From contig JAFOOW010000106.1 in NCBI GenBank assembly GCA_017425305.1, positions 1 through 9,712 on the forward strand: a stretch of 9,712 nucleotides of DNA, in the 5' to 3' direction. Each line of letters starts with the position of its first letter. Position 1 is the stretch's first letter. A program made the translations under genes and the position numbers. Positions 1 to 5,980 of the stretch are shown piece by piece. The stretch comes from Peptostreptococcaceae bacterium. Lineage in GTDB: Bacteria; Bacillota; Clostridia; Peptostreptococcales; Peptostreptococcaceae. The notes beneath the pieces were generated by a model that was not told where the DNA came from, did no database searches, and saw only the letters and a list, made by a program, of their open reading frames with translations.

Positions 1-548
1 CCGTAAGAAGCCCATACAGTAACAGAAACTAATATGTTACATAATATACCAGAAGCTAATGCAGGCCAGAATGCTATTCCAGCTTTACCAAGTGCAGTTT
101 TTAATACCACACCACCGTATAATCCATTACTCCAGTCAAATACACCTGAAGCGTAAACTAACCAAGCTATAAATAAAGAACCTAATAAGTTACCAGTCCA
201 AACTAAAGCCCAGTTTTTAGCAGCTTGTCCCCAAGTAACTTCTTTCTTTAATGCAGCTAATGTTATAAGTATATTTCCTGTAAATAAATCAGCACCAGCT
301 ATTAATACGAACATAAGACCAGCTGGGAACATAAGTCCTGCAACCATTTTACCTAATCCGTAAGTATCAGGATTAGCTAATAAGTTATAAGATGCAGCAA
401 CTGAACCTAATGCACCTAAAGCTATGAACATACCAGCTAAGAATGCAGATACTAAAACTTTTTTAGCTGGAGTAGTAGCTTTTTTAACACCAGCACTTAC
501 TGTATACTCAGCTATTTCAGCTGGTATAAGCATTTTTTTATCACTCAT
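1..548 (-). CDS. Formate/nitrite/hydrosulfide transporter (FNT) family channel, N-terminal part
   Basis: FNT proteins are pentameric inner-membrane channels for small monovalent anions such as formate, nitrite or hydrosulfide. The visible 182 codons start MSDKKMLIPA and then form hydrophobic helices at about residues 31-52, 67-87, 112-133 and 157-180. Family signatures are present: AGADLFTGN (85-92, the omega-loop region, with Thr90 where E. coli FocA has Thr91), NWALVWTGNLLGS (112-124), and GILCN (167-171) preceded twelve residues earlier by Lys155, which matches the pore-lining FocA Lys156. The start is set by AGGAGGAA on the minus strand (555-562), six bases from the ATG. The C-terminal portion, including the pore histidine region (FocA His209), lies beyond the left edge, so the substrate cannot be assigned. 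The gene is divergent from murB and probably monocistronic or first in its operon. Family certain; exact member (FocA, NirC or HSC type) unknown. Confidence 0.93.
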   Translation of the reverse strand, partial: MSDKKMLIPAEIAEYTVSAGVKKATTPAKKVLVSAFLAGMFIALGALGSVAASYNLLANPDTYGLGKMVAGLMFPAGLMFVLIAGADLFTGNILITLAALKKEVTWGQAAKNWALVWTGNLLGSLFIAWLVYASGVFDWSNGLYGGVVLKTALGKAGIAFWPALASGILCNILVSVTVWASY

Positions 549-605
549 TGATAATTCCTCCTATAAATAAATTTTTTATTTTATCCGTTATTGACAACTT
601 AAACA

Positions 606-634
606 ATTATACAACAAAATTCATATTTTGTATA
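606..634 (-). promoter_or_regulatory. Candidate sigma-A promoter for the FNT channel gene
   Basis: Read on the minus strand, a perfect TATAAT (611 down to 606) lies 17 bases from TATACA (634 down to 629), which matches four of six bases of the TTGACA consensus. The predicted start of transcription is near base 598, giving a leader of about 50 nt to the ATG at 548. The -35 and spacer are overlapped by inverted repeats listed separately. Assignment by motif and spacing only. Confidence 0.5.
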
Positions 635-637
635 CAA
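614..637. repeat. Compound inverted repeat in the FNT promoter, candidate operator
   Basis: ACAAAATTCATATTTTGT (614-631) is an inverted repeat with 7-bp perfect arms and a 4-base centre. It overlaps a second perfect 10-bp palindrome, TTGTATACAA (628-637). Together they cover the spacer and -35 of the candidate minus-strand promoter, a typical place for a repressor operator. It does not match the usual Rex (TTGTTAA-N4-TTAACAA) or FNR (TTGAT-N4-ATCAA) consensus as I know them, so no regulator is named. AT-rich DNA yields such symmetry by chance fairly often. Confidence 0.4.
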
Positions 638-699
638 TAAACTACATATAAAAATAATGGAAATACAAACGTTTTTTAGTTAATATAAGGGCTTTTATA

Positions 700-728
700 T
701 TGTTATTTTTTTTTTAATACATTATTAT
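700..728 (+). promoter_or_regulatory. Candidate promoter for the murB operon
   Basis: TTGTTA (700-705) and TATTAT (723-728) are separated by 17 bases, most of them a run of ten T. Matches to the sigma-A hexamers are four and five of six. Transcription would start near 735, placing the 26-bp palindrome (745-770) inside the leader. Other -10-like TATAAT sequences at 744-749 and 753-758 lack a convincing -35, so the exact promoter is uncertain. Confidence 0.4.
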
Positions 729-744
729 AGTACTATGCATAAAT

Positions 745-770
745 ATAATCTATATAATTATATAGATTAT
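745..770. repeat. Perfect 26-bp palindrome upstream of murB
   Basis: All thirteen base pairs match with no central spacer. One half-site is ATAATCTATATAA and the other half is its exact reverse complement. It ends 18 bases before the murB ribosome binding site (789-794). Each strand contains a TATAAT. As DNA it could be a dimer-binding operator; as RNA it would form an AT-rich hairpin just upstream of the ribosome binding site. No T-run follows, so it is not an intrinsic terminator. Confidence 0.6.
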
Positions 771-801
771 GAATAATTAGCATTGTCTAGGAGGAAATAT
801 A

Positions 802-1716
802 ATGAATAAGGAATTTATATACAATAGTTTATTAAATATATTAAATAAAGAAGACATATTAATAGATGAACCAATGTCAAAACATATATCTTTTAGAGTT
901 GGAGGACCAGCTGATATATTAGTAAAGCCAAGTAGTGAAGATCAAATAAAAGATATATTAACTTTTGCTAAGAAAGAAAATATACCTTACTTAATAATAG
1001 GTAATGGTTCAAACTTATTAGTAAGAGATGGTGGTATAAGAGGAATAGTTATAAAGATAGCTGAAAACTTCAATGACTTTTCTATAGAAGGGACTACTGT
1101 TACAGCTCAATCAGGAGCAATGCTTTCATTTATGGGTAAGGCTATAATGAGAAACAACTTAACTGGATTTGAATTTGCGGCAGGAATACCAGGTACATTA
1201 GGTGGAGCTATAGCTATGAATGCAGGAGCTTATGGTGGAGAAATGAAGGATATTGTTAAGTCTGTAAGATTAATAGATTCTCAAGGAAATATAGTTGAAT
1301 TAAGTAATGAAGAAATGCAATTTGCTTATAGAAAAAGTATATTAAGCAAAGAAGAATACATAGTTCTTTCAGCAGTGATGGAATTAAAAGAAGGTAACTA
1401 TGAGGAAATAAGAGATATAATGAAGGATTTAACTAATAAAAGAGTAACTAAACAACCTTTAAATCTACCAAGTGCAGGAAGTACTTTCAAAAGACCAGAA
1501 GGATATTTTGCAGCTAAATTAATAGAAGATTGTGGATTAAAAGGGTTAACTTTAAGAGGAGCTCAAGTTTCAGATAAGCATTGTGGTTTTGTTGTTAATT
1601 TAGGAGGAGCTCAAGCTAAAGATATATTAGATTTAATATATGTAGTAAAAAGTACAGTTTACTCTAAATTTGGAGTTATGTTAGAAGAGGAAGTAAAAAT
1701 ACTAGGAGAGGAATAA
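802..1716 (+). CDS. murB: UDP-N-acetylenolpyruvoylglucosamine reductase (MurB)
   Basis: This cytoplasmic FAD flavoenzyme reduces UDP-GlcNAc-enolpyruvate to UDP-MurNAc with NADPH, the second committed step of peptidoglycan synthesis. The FAD-binding region shows SFRVGGPADIL (30-40), GNGSNLLVRDGG (68-79) and GIPGTLGGAIAMNAGAYGGE (128-147). YRKSIL (176-181) carries the substrate-binding Arg177, AGSTFKRP (225-232) carries the proton-donor Ser227, and the C-terminal EEE (295-297) holds the catalytic Glu; these correspond to E. coli Arg159, Ser229 and Glu325. At 304 residues it is the shorter Gram-positive type II form. The start is fixed by AGGAGG at 789-794, seven bases from the ATG. It leads a tight operon: the next gene begins 4 nt after its stop and its ribosome binding site lies within the murB 3' end. 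No key residue is missing. Confidence 0.97.
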   Translation: MNKEFIYNSLLNILNKEDILIDEPMSKHISFRVGGPADILVKPSSEDQIKDILTFAKKENIPYLIIGNGSNLLVRDGGIRGIVIKIAENFNDFSIEGTTVTAQSGAMLSFMGKAIMRNNLTGFEFAAGIPGTLGGAIAMNAGAYGGEMKDIVKSVRLIDSQGNIVELSNEEMQFAYRKSILSKEEYIVLSAVMELKEGNYEEIRDIMKDLTNKRVTKQPLNLPSAGSTFKRPEGYFAAKLIEDCGLKGLTLRGAQVSDKHCGFVVNLGGAQAKDILDLIYVVKSTVYSKFGVMLEEEVKILGEE

Positions 1717-1720
1717 GCTT

Positions 1721-2434
1721 ATGGATATATTAGCTGATTATCATACTCATACTATATATAGTCATGGAAAAGGAACTATTGAAGACAATGTAAAAGTTGC
1801 TATATCTAAAAATATAAAGAAGATTGGTATATCAGACCATGGATATAAACATATGACATATGGTGTGAAATACGATAAGATAGCAACTATGAGGGAAGAG
1901 ATAGATAAACTTAATGAAAAATATAAAGAAATAGAAATATTATTAGGGATGGAATGTAATATACTAGATAATAAAGGAAATATAGATATGGATGATAATA
2001 TATCTAATATGTTAGATTATGTTATGGCTGGATATCATTTTGGATCTATGCCATCATCTCCAAAAAGTTTATTTAATCATACATTTAATTATTTAAAATT
2101 TAAAAACTTTACTAAAGAATACAATACTAATGCAGTTATAAATGCTATGAAAAATAACGATATATTTATAATTACTCACCCTGGTGATAAAGGTGATGTA
2201 TATATAGAAGAAGTTGCTAAAGTAGCAGTAAAAACTAATACTTATTTAGAAATAAATTCTCATCATGGATATTTAAATTGTGAACAATTAAATTTAATAA
2301 AAAATACAGGTGTTGAATTTGTTATAGGCTCAGATGCACATAGACCTGAGCATATAGGTAACTTTGAAAAAGCTATAAAAATAGCTAAAGAAGCTAGTAT
2401 TGATTTTAATAGAATAAAAAATATTAAACTATAA
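1721..2434 (+). CDS. PHP-domain metal-dependent phosphoesterase
   Basis: This is a stand-alone PHP-fold protein of 237 residues, expected to be a cytoplasmic trinuclear metal phosphoesterase. The full ligand set is visible: His8 and His10 in the HTH motif, His15 in SHG, Asp39-His40 in SDHG, Glu78 in GMECN, His106 in GYHFG, His153 in THPGD, and Asp205 and His207 in GSDAH. It should therefore be catalytically competent. Relatives include YcdX-type phosphatases and HisK-type histidinol phosphatases, but nothing in the sequence identifies the substrate and no histidine genes are nearby. It sits 4 nt after murB and 14 nt before rapZ, so it is co-transcribed with cell-wall precursor genes. Its GAGG (1708-1711) lies inside murB. 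A role in histidine synthesis is possible but not supported by context; the physiological reaction is unknown. Confidence 0.9.
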   Translation: MDILADYHTHTIYSHGKGTIEDNVKVAISKNIKKIGISDHGYKHMTYGVKYDKIATMREEIDKLNEKYKEIEILLGMECNILDNKGNIDMDDNISNMLDYVMAGYHFGSMPSSPKSLFNHTFNYLKFKNFTKEYNTNAVINAMKNNDIFIITHPGDKGDVYIEEVAKVAVKTNTYLEINSHHGYLNCEQLNLIKNTGVEFVIGSDAHRPEHIGNFEKAIKIAKEASIDFNRIKNIKL

Positions 2435-2448
2435 AGAGGAAATAAACT

Positions 2449-3306
2449 ATGAAATTTGTAATAGTAACAGGATTATCTGGTTCAGGTAAAAGTGAAGCTA
2501 TGAAGTCACTAGAAGATATGGGATTTTATTGTGTAGATAATTTACCACCAACACTTATAACTAAGTTTGCAGAGCTTTGTCATCAAGGAAGTTCTAATGT
2601 AGACAAAGTTGCTTTAGGAATAGACATTAGAGGTAGAGAATTCTTTGAAACTTTACACGAAAGTTTAAGTTACTTAGAAAAAGAAAATTATAAATATGAA
2701 GTTTTATTCCTAGATTGTGCAGATGATATTTTAGTAAAAAGATATAAAATGACAAGAAGAAATCATCCATTAGCTAAAGATACTCAGATAACAGAGGGTA
2801 TTAAAGAAGAAAGAGAAGTATTAAAGACTTTAAGAGATAAAGCTAAAAGTATAATTGATACTAGTAATATGAAACCGAAAGATTTAAAAGAAGAAATAAG
2901 AAGATTATATATAGAGGGAGAAGATAGTCCAAAACTAACTATATCTGTAGTATCATTTGGGTTTAAACATGGTATTCCAATAGATGCTGATTTAGTATTT
3001 GATGTTAGATTTTTGCCAAATCCATATTACTTAGAAGAACTAAGACCAAAAACAGGAGAAGATCAAGATGTAAGAGATTATGTTATGAACTCAGATGTTA
3101 GTAGAGAATTCTTCAAAAAGTTAGAGGATATGGTTAGCTTCTTAATACCACATTATATAGAAGAAGGAAAAAATCATTTAGTTATAGCTATTGGATGTAC
3201 AGGAGGTCGTCATAGATCTGTTACTATATCTAACCTTATATATGATGAATTAATAAAGAAAGGGTATAGAGTTGTAAAGAAACATAGAGATTACACTCTA
3301 AGATAA
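2449..3306 (+). CDS. rapZ: RapZ/YvcJ-family nucleotide-binding regulator
   Basis: RapZ (YvcJ in Bacillus) is a cytoplasmic P-loop protein. In E. coli it binds small RNAs and glucosamine-6-phosphate to tune GlmS; in B. subtilis it binds and hydrolyses nucleotides and affects competence. Visible here are the Walker A motif GLSGSGKS (8-15), DNLPP (30-34), IDIRGR (58-63, the Walker B-like region), the arginine-rich stretch [12 protein letters not shown] around residues 100-111, and the conserved C-terminal domain with [15 protein letters not shown] and GCTGGRHRS (249-257). The basic tail ends in KKHRD. Its 285 residues match the family. GAGG (2436-2439) precedes the ATG by nine bases. It lies immediately upstream of yvcK, the classic rapZ-yvcK-whiA arrangement. 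Whether the Gram-positive protein binds RNA is not established by this sequence. Confidence 0.96.
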   Translation: MKFVIVTGLSGSGKSEAMKSLEDMGFYCVDNLPPTLITKFAELCHQGSSNVDKVALGIDIRGREFFETLHESLSYLEKENYKYEVLFLDCADDILVKRYKMTRRNHPLAKDTQITEGIKEEREVLKTLRDKAKSIIDTSNMKPKDLKEEIRRLYIEGEDSPKLTISVVSFGFKHGIPIDADLVFDVRFLPNPYYLEELRPKTGEDQDVRDYVMNSDVSREFFKKLEDMVSFLIPHYIEEGKNHLVIAIGCTGGRHRSVTISNLIYDELIKKGYRVVKKHRDYTLR

Positions 3307-3321
3307 GATAGGATAGGGAAT

Positions 3322-4416
3322 ATGACTTCAATGGTAATGTTTATAGGAATATTAGGATGGTTAAGTTTAATAATAGCTATCTTCATATATTTAAAGATAG
3401 AAAAAGATAAAAAAGTAATAAAAAAGACTGATTTTGAATTTAATAATGAAAAACCTAAGGTTGTAGTTATTGGTGGAGGAACAGGTCAATCAGTTTTTTT
3501 AAGGGGATTAAAGCATTATACACCTAACATAACTGCAGTAGTTACTGTAGCTGATGATGGAGGAGGTTCTGGTATTCTCAGAGAAGATTTAGGAATGTTA
3601 CCTCCAGGTGATATAAGAAACTGTTTGCTAGCATTAGCTAATATAGAACCTACAATGGATGAGGTTATGAAATATAGATTTACAGAAGGTGCCCTTAAAG
3701 GACAAAGCTTTGGAAATTTATTTATAGCTGCAATGAATGGACTATATGGAAATTTTGAAACAGCAGTATATAAAATGAGTGAGATATTTGCAATTACAGG
3801 AAGAGTTTTACCAGTAACTTTAGAAGATATAACCTTAGTTGCAAACTTGAAAAATGGAAACTTAGTAAAAGGAGAATCTACTATACCTAAAGAAGTTAAA
3901 CTTCAAAATAGTTCTATAGAAAGTGTTCATTTAGAACCAAAGAATGTAGAACCATTAGAAGAAGTCTTAAATTCTATAAATAATGCAGATGCAATTGTTA
4001 TAGGACCTGGAAGTCTATACACTAGTATAATGCCTAACTTACTTGTAAATGGTGTTGTAGAAGCTATAAAAAAATCTAAAGCTCCTAAAATATATATATC
4101 GAATATAATGACACAACCAGGTGAGACAGATAACTACGATGTGTTAAGTCATGTAGAAGCTATAAATAAACACTGTGGAGAGTGCATTATAGATACTGTA
4201 ATATTAAATAATGAAGTTCTTCCTGGAGGAATAGTTGATATATATGCTAAGGATGGAGCAAAACAAGTATTACTTAATAAAAAACAAAAACAAAGACTAG
4301 AGTATATGGGGATAAAAACTATAGAATGTAATTTAGTAGAAATAAAAAATAATTATATCAGACATGATGCAGATTACATATCAAATATAGTTGTTAACTT
4401 GGCACTAAAGTCATAA
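3322..4416 (+). CDS. yvcK: Gluconeogenesis factor YvcK/CofD-like, with N-terminal membrane anchor
   Basis: YvcK binds UDP-sugars, chiefly UDP-GlcNAc, and links carbon metabolism to cell-wall synthesis and growth on gluconeogenic substrates; its fold is related to the F420-synthesis enzyme CofD. Motifs in order: GGGTGQS (51-57), VADDGGGSG (76-84), PPGDIRNCL (94-102), GQSFGNLFIAA (127-137), GPGSLYTSI (228-236) and NIMTQPGETDNY (261-272). Residues 5-24 form one strong hydrophobic helix followed by a lysine-rich segment (25-35), giving a predicted single-pass anchor with the catalytic-like domain in the cytoplasm. This accounts for a length of 364 versus about 317 in B. subtilis YvcK. Starts at residues 1, 4 or 6 are possible; AGGA (3310-3313) is eight bases from the first ATG and favours it. 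All would keep the helix. The gene follows rapZ by 15 nt. Confidence 0.95.
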   Translation: MTSMVMFIGILGWLSLIIAIFIYLKIEKDKKVIKKTDFEFNNEKPKVVVIGGGTGQSVFLRGLKHYTPNITAVVTVADDGGGSGILREDLGMLPPGDIRNCLLALANIEPTMDEVMKYRFTEGALKGQSFGNLFIAAMNGLYGNFETAVYKMSEIFAITGRVLPVTLEDITLVANLKNGNLVKGESTIPKEVKLQNSSIESVHLEPKNVEPLEEVLNSINNADAIVIGPGSLYTSIMPNLLVNGVVEAIKKSKAPKIYISNIMTQPGETDNYDVLSHVEAINKHCGECIIDTVILNNEVLPGGIVDIYAKDGAKQVLLNKKQKQRLEYMGIKTIECNLVEIKNNYIRHDADYISNIVVNLALKS

Positions 4417-4437
4417 TTATGATAATTAGAAGTAAAA

Positions 4438-4468
4438 AAGGATTTTAAAGATTTATGTAGAAATCCTT
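4438..4468. other. Hairpin between yvcK and the Nudix gene
   Basis: Perfect 8-bp arms AAGGATTT (4438-4445) and AAATCCTT (4461-4468) enclose a 15-base loop. On the plus strand no T-run follows, so it is unlikely to terminate the murB operon. On the minus strand the hairpin is followed directly by six T (4439 down to 4434), which is terminator-like in the antisense direction. No minus-strand gene is present nearby. The 84-nt spacer holds no ORF, and I see no convincing promoter for the Nudix gene. Confidence 0.45.
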
Positions 4469-4500
4469 ATTATTATGTTAGTTTTAAGGAGTGAACATCA

Positions 4501-4926
4501 ATGAGAGAAGAGGTTAGTGCCGGGGGTGTAGTATTGTTTGGAAATGCCGTACTCTTGTTAAGAAAGTTCAACGGAGATTGGGTATTACCCAAAGGTAAAG
4601 TTGAAGTTGGAGAAGATAGACAAGATGCAGCCCTCAGAGAAGTTTTAGAAGAAACAGGAGTTAAAGCAGATATATTAAAATACTTAGGTGAGATACATTA
4701 TACTTTTAAAGAAAATTGGGACGAAAACAGAGCTGTTCATAAAACGGTTTTTTGGTACTTAATGAAAGCTAGAAGTATGGATACTATTCCTCAAAAAGAG
4801 GAAGGATTTATAGATGCTAAGTTTATACATTTAGATAGAGTTGTTGATTTAGCTAGATATGACGATGAAAAAGAAATCATAAAAGTAGCTTTAGATGAAA
4901 TAAAAAAGAGAATAAAAAAGAATTAA
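4501..4926 (+). CDS. Nudix hydrolase
   Basis: This 141-residue cytoplasmic hydrolase should cleave a nucleoside diphosphate linked to another group. The Nudix box is complete: Gly32, five residues, Glu38, seven residues, Arg46-Glu47, then Glu50-Glu51 and Gly53, with WVLPKGKVE (27-35) just ahead. The remaining segment, including KTVFWYLM, resembles the small MutT / diadenosine polyphosphate hydrolase group, but the substrate cannot be read from sequence. AAGGAG (4486-4491) is nine bases from the ATG, and no other start is near. It precedes whiA by 16 nt. B. subtilis also carries a Nudix gene (yvcI) in its yvcI-J-K-L cluster, but in front of yvcJ rather than between yvcK and whiA. The first 40 codons use more GC-rich codons (GCC, CCC, CTC, GGG) than neighbouring genes. 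Confidence 0.93.
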   Translation: MREEVSAGGVVLFGNAVLLLRKFNGDWVLPKGKVEVGEDRQDAALREVLEETGVKADILKYLGEIHYTFKENWDENRAVHKTVFWYLMKARSMDTIPQKEEGFIDAKFIHLDRVVDLARYDDEKEIIKVALDEIKKRIKKN

Positions 4927-4942
4927 CTATAGGTGATAAAAT

Positions 4943-5893
4943 ATGTCTTTTTCAGCAGAAACAAAAAATGAATTAGCTAGGATTTTTTCAGAAAATGAGT
5001 GTTGTAATATAACGGAACTATCAGCAATAGTAAGGCTAGCAGGTAGTATACAAATTGCTGGGTATAAAAAGCTTAATTTAAAAATAACCACAGAACTGAA
5101 TTCAACGGCTAGAAAAGTTTTTAAGCTACTAAAAAATACATTTGGAATAAACACTGAAATATCAGTGAACAAAAACCAAATGTTAAAAAGAAACAATAGC
5201 TACGTACTTCTAATTACTAGTGAAATGGGAGCTGAAAAACTATTGAGAGACTTAGGAATATTAGATCAAGAAGAAGGTTTCTTTACAATGAATAAAGTTC
5301 CAACACATTTAATTAGACATAATGAGTGTGTGAAATCATTTATAAGAGGAGCACTTCTAGGTGGAGGGTCTATAAGTGATCCAGAGAAAAATTATCATTT
5401 AGAGTTTGTTACTAATAATGAAGACTTTGCAGAGTCATTAAAAAATCTTATAAATTCTTTAGGATTTAATTCTAAGACTGTATCTAGAAAAAATAACCAT
5501 GTAGTATATTTAAAAGAGAGTGACCAAATTTCAGATTTACTGAATATTATAGGTGCACACCAAGCTTTACTTAGCTTAGAAAGTACTAAAATAGTTAAAG
5601 AAATGAGAAATAATGTAAATCGAATTGTTAATTGTGAAACAGCTAATTTATCAAAAACAGTTAATGCGGCTGTGAGACAAATTGAGAATATAAAATATAT
5701 CGAAGAAAAAGTTGGATTTGGTTATTTACCAGATAATTTAAGAGAAATAGCCTTATTAAGAGTAGAAAATGAAGACTTAACTTTAAAAGAGCTAGGGGAA
5801 ATGGCAGTGCCACAGTTAAGTAAGTCGGCAGTAAACCACAGATTAAGAAAAATAGAACAAATTGCAGAAGAATTAAGAGAAAAATATAATTAA
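4943..5893 (+). CDS. whiA: DNA-binding protein WhiA
   Basis: WhiA is a conserved Gram-positive DNA-binding protein. In Streptomyces it is a sporulation transcription factor; in B. subtilis (YvcL) it affects cell division and chromosome segregation without clear transcriptional targets. The 316 residues show the N-terminal [10 protein letters not shown] motif (2-11), the degenerate LAGLIDADG region [15 protein letters not shown] (133-147), the [18 protein letters not shown] linker (230-247), and the C-terminal helix-turn-helix [20 protein letters not shown] (279-298) followed by a basic helix. The acidic residues expected in active homing endonucleases are replaced by glycines and serine around 140-143, consistent with binding but not cutting DNA. 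AGGTG (4931-4935) is seven bases from the ATG. It is last in its transcript: a terminator overlaps its stop codon. No HPr/Crh gene follows, unlike in B. subtilis. Confidence 0.96.
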   Translation: MSFSAETKNELARIFSENECCNITELSAIVRLAGSIQIAGYKKLNLKITTELNSTARKVFKLLKNTFGINTEISVNKNQMLKRNNSYVLLITSEMGAEKLLRDLGILDQEEGFFTMNKVPTHLIRHNECVKSFIRGALLGGGSISDPEKNYHLEFVTNNEDFAESLKNLINSLGFNSKTVSRKNNHVVYLKESDQISDLLNIIGAHQALLSLESTKIVKEMRNNVNRIVNCETANLSKTVNAAVRQIENIKYIEEKVGFGYLPDNLREIALLRVENEDLTLKELGEMAVPQLSKSAVNHRLRKIEQIAEELREKYN

Positions 5894-5916
5894 GAGGCTT
5901 TGTAAGCCTCTTTTTT
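5892..5916 (+). terminator. Intrinsic terminator after whiA
   Basis: AAGAGGCTT (5892-5900) pairs perfectly with AAGCCTCTT (5904-5912) around a TGT loop, followed by a T-run at 5911-5916. The 9-bp stem with a GGC core is the strongest terminator in the window. It begins within the whiA stop codon and separates the murB-whiA block from dnaE. Confidence 0.93.
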
Positions 5917-5923
5917 GTATTTT

Positions 5924-5953
5924 TTGATTAACTTATATTTATTGTGGTAAAAT
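5924..5953 (+). promoter_or_regulatory. Promoter of dnaE
   Basis: An extended -10 element, TGG followed by TAAAAT (5945-5953), lies 18 bases after TTGATT (5924-5929). Transcription should begin near 5960, giving a leader of about 21 nt before the ATG at 5981. Its location just after the whiA terminator supports independent transcription of dnaE. Based on motif and spacing only. Confidence 0.6.
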
Positions 5954-5980
5954 TATGTTTATAAATAGGAGGTGAGGTCT

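Noticed and set aside
591..596. Plus-strand TTGACA as a promoter -35
   Set aside because: No -10-like hexamer lies 15-19 bases downstream, and it is about 200 bases from murB.
4927..5196. Minus-strand ORF opposite the start of whiA
   Set aside because: It lies entirely over the strongly supported whiA coding region, has no ribosome binding site and no recognisable family; it is a reading-frame shadow.
5339..5383. Homing endonuclease reading of the LAGLIDADG-like region
   Set aside because: The domain belongs to WhiA, lacks the catalytic acidic residues, has the WhiA helix-turn-helix at its end, and sits in the conserved cluster with no intron or intein.
5972..5980. GTG start for dnaE three codons upstream
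   Set aside because: The GTG overlaps the AGGAGG ribosome binding site, while ATG 5981 has ideal spacing of eight bases and begins the conserved N-terminus.
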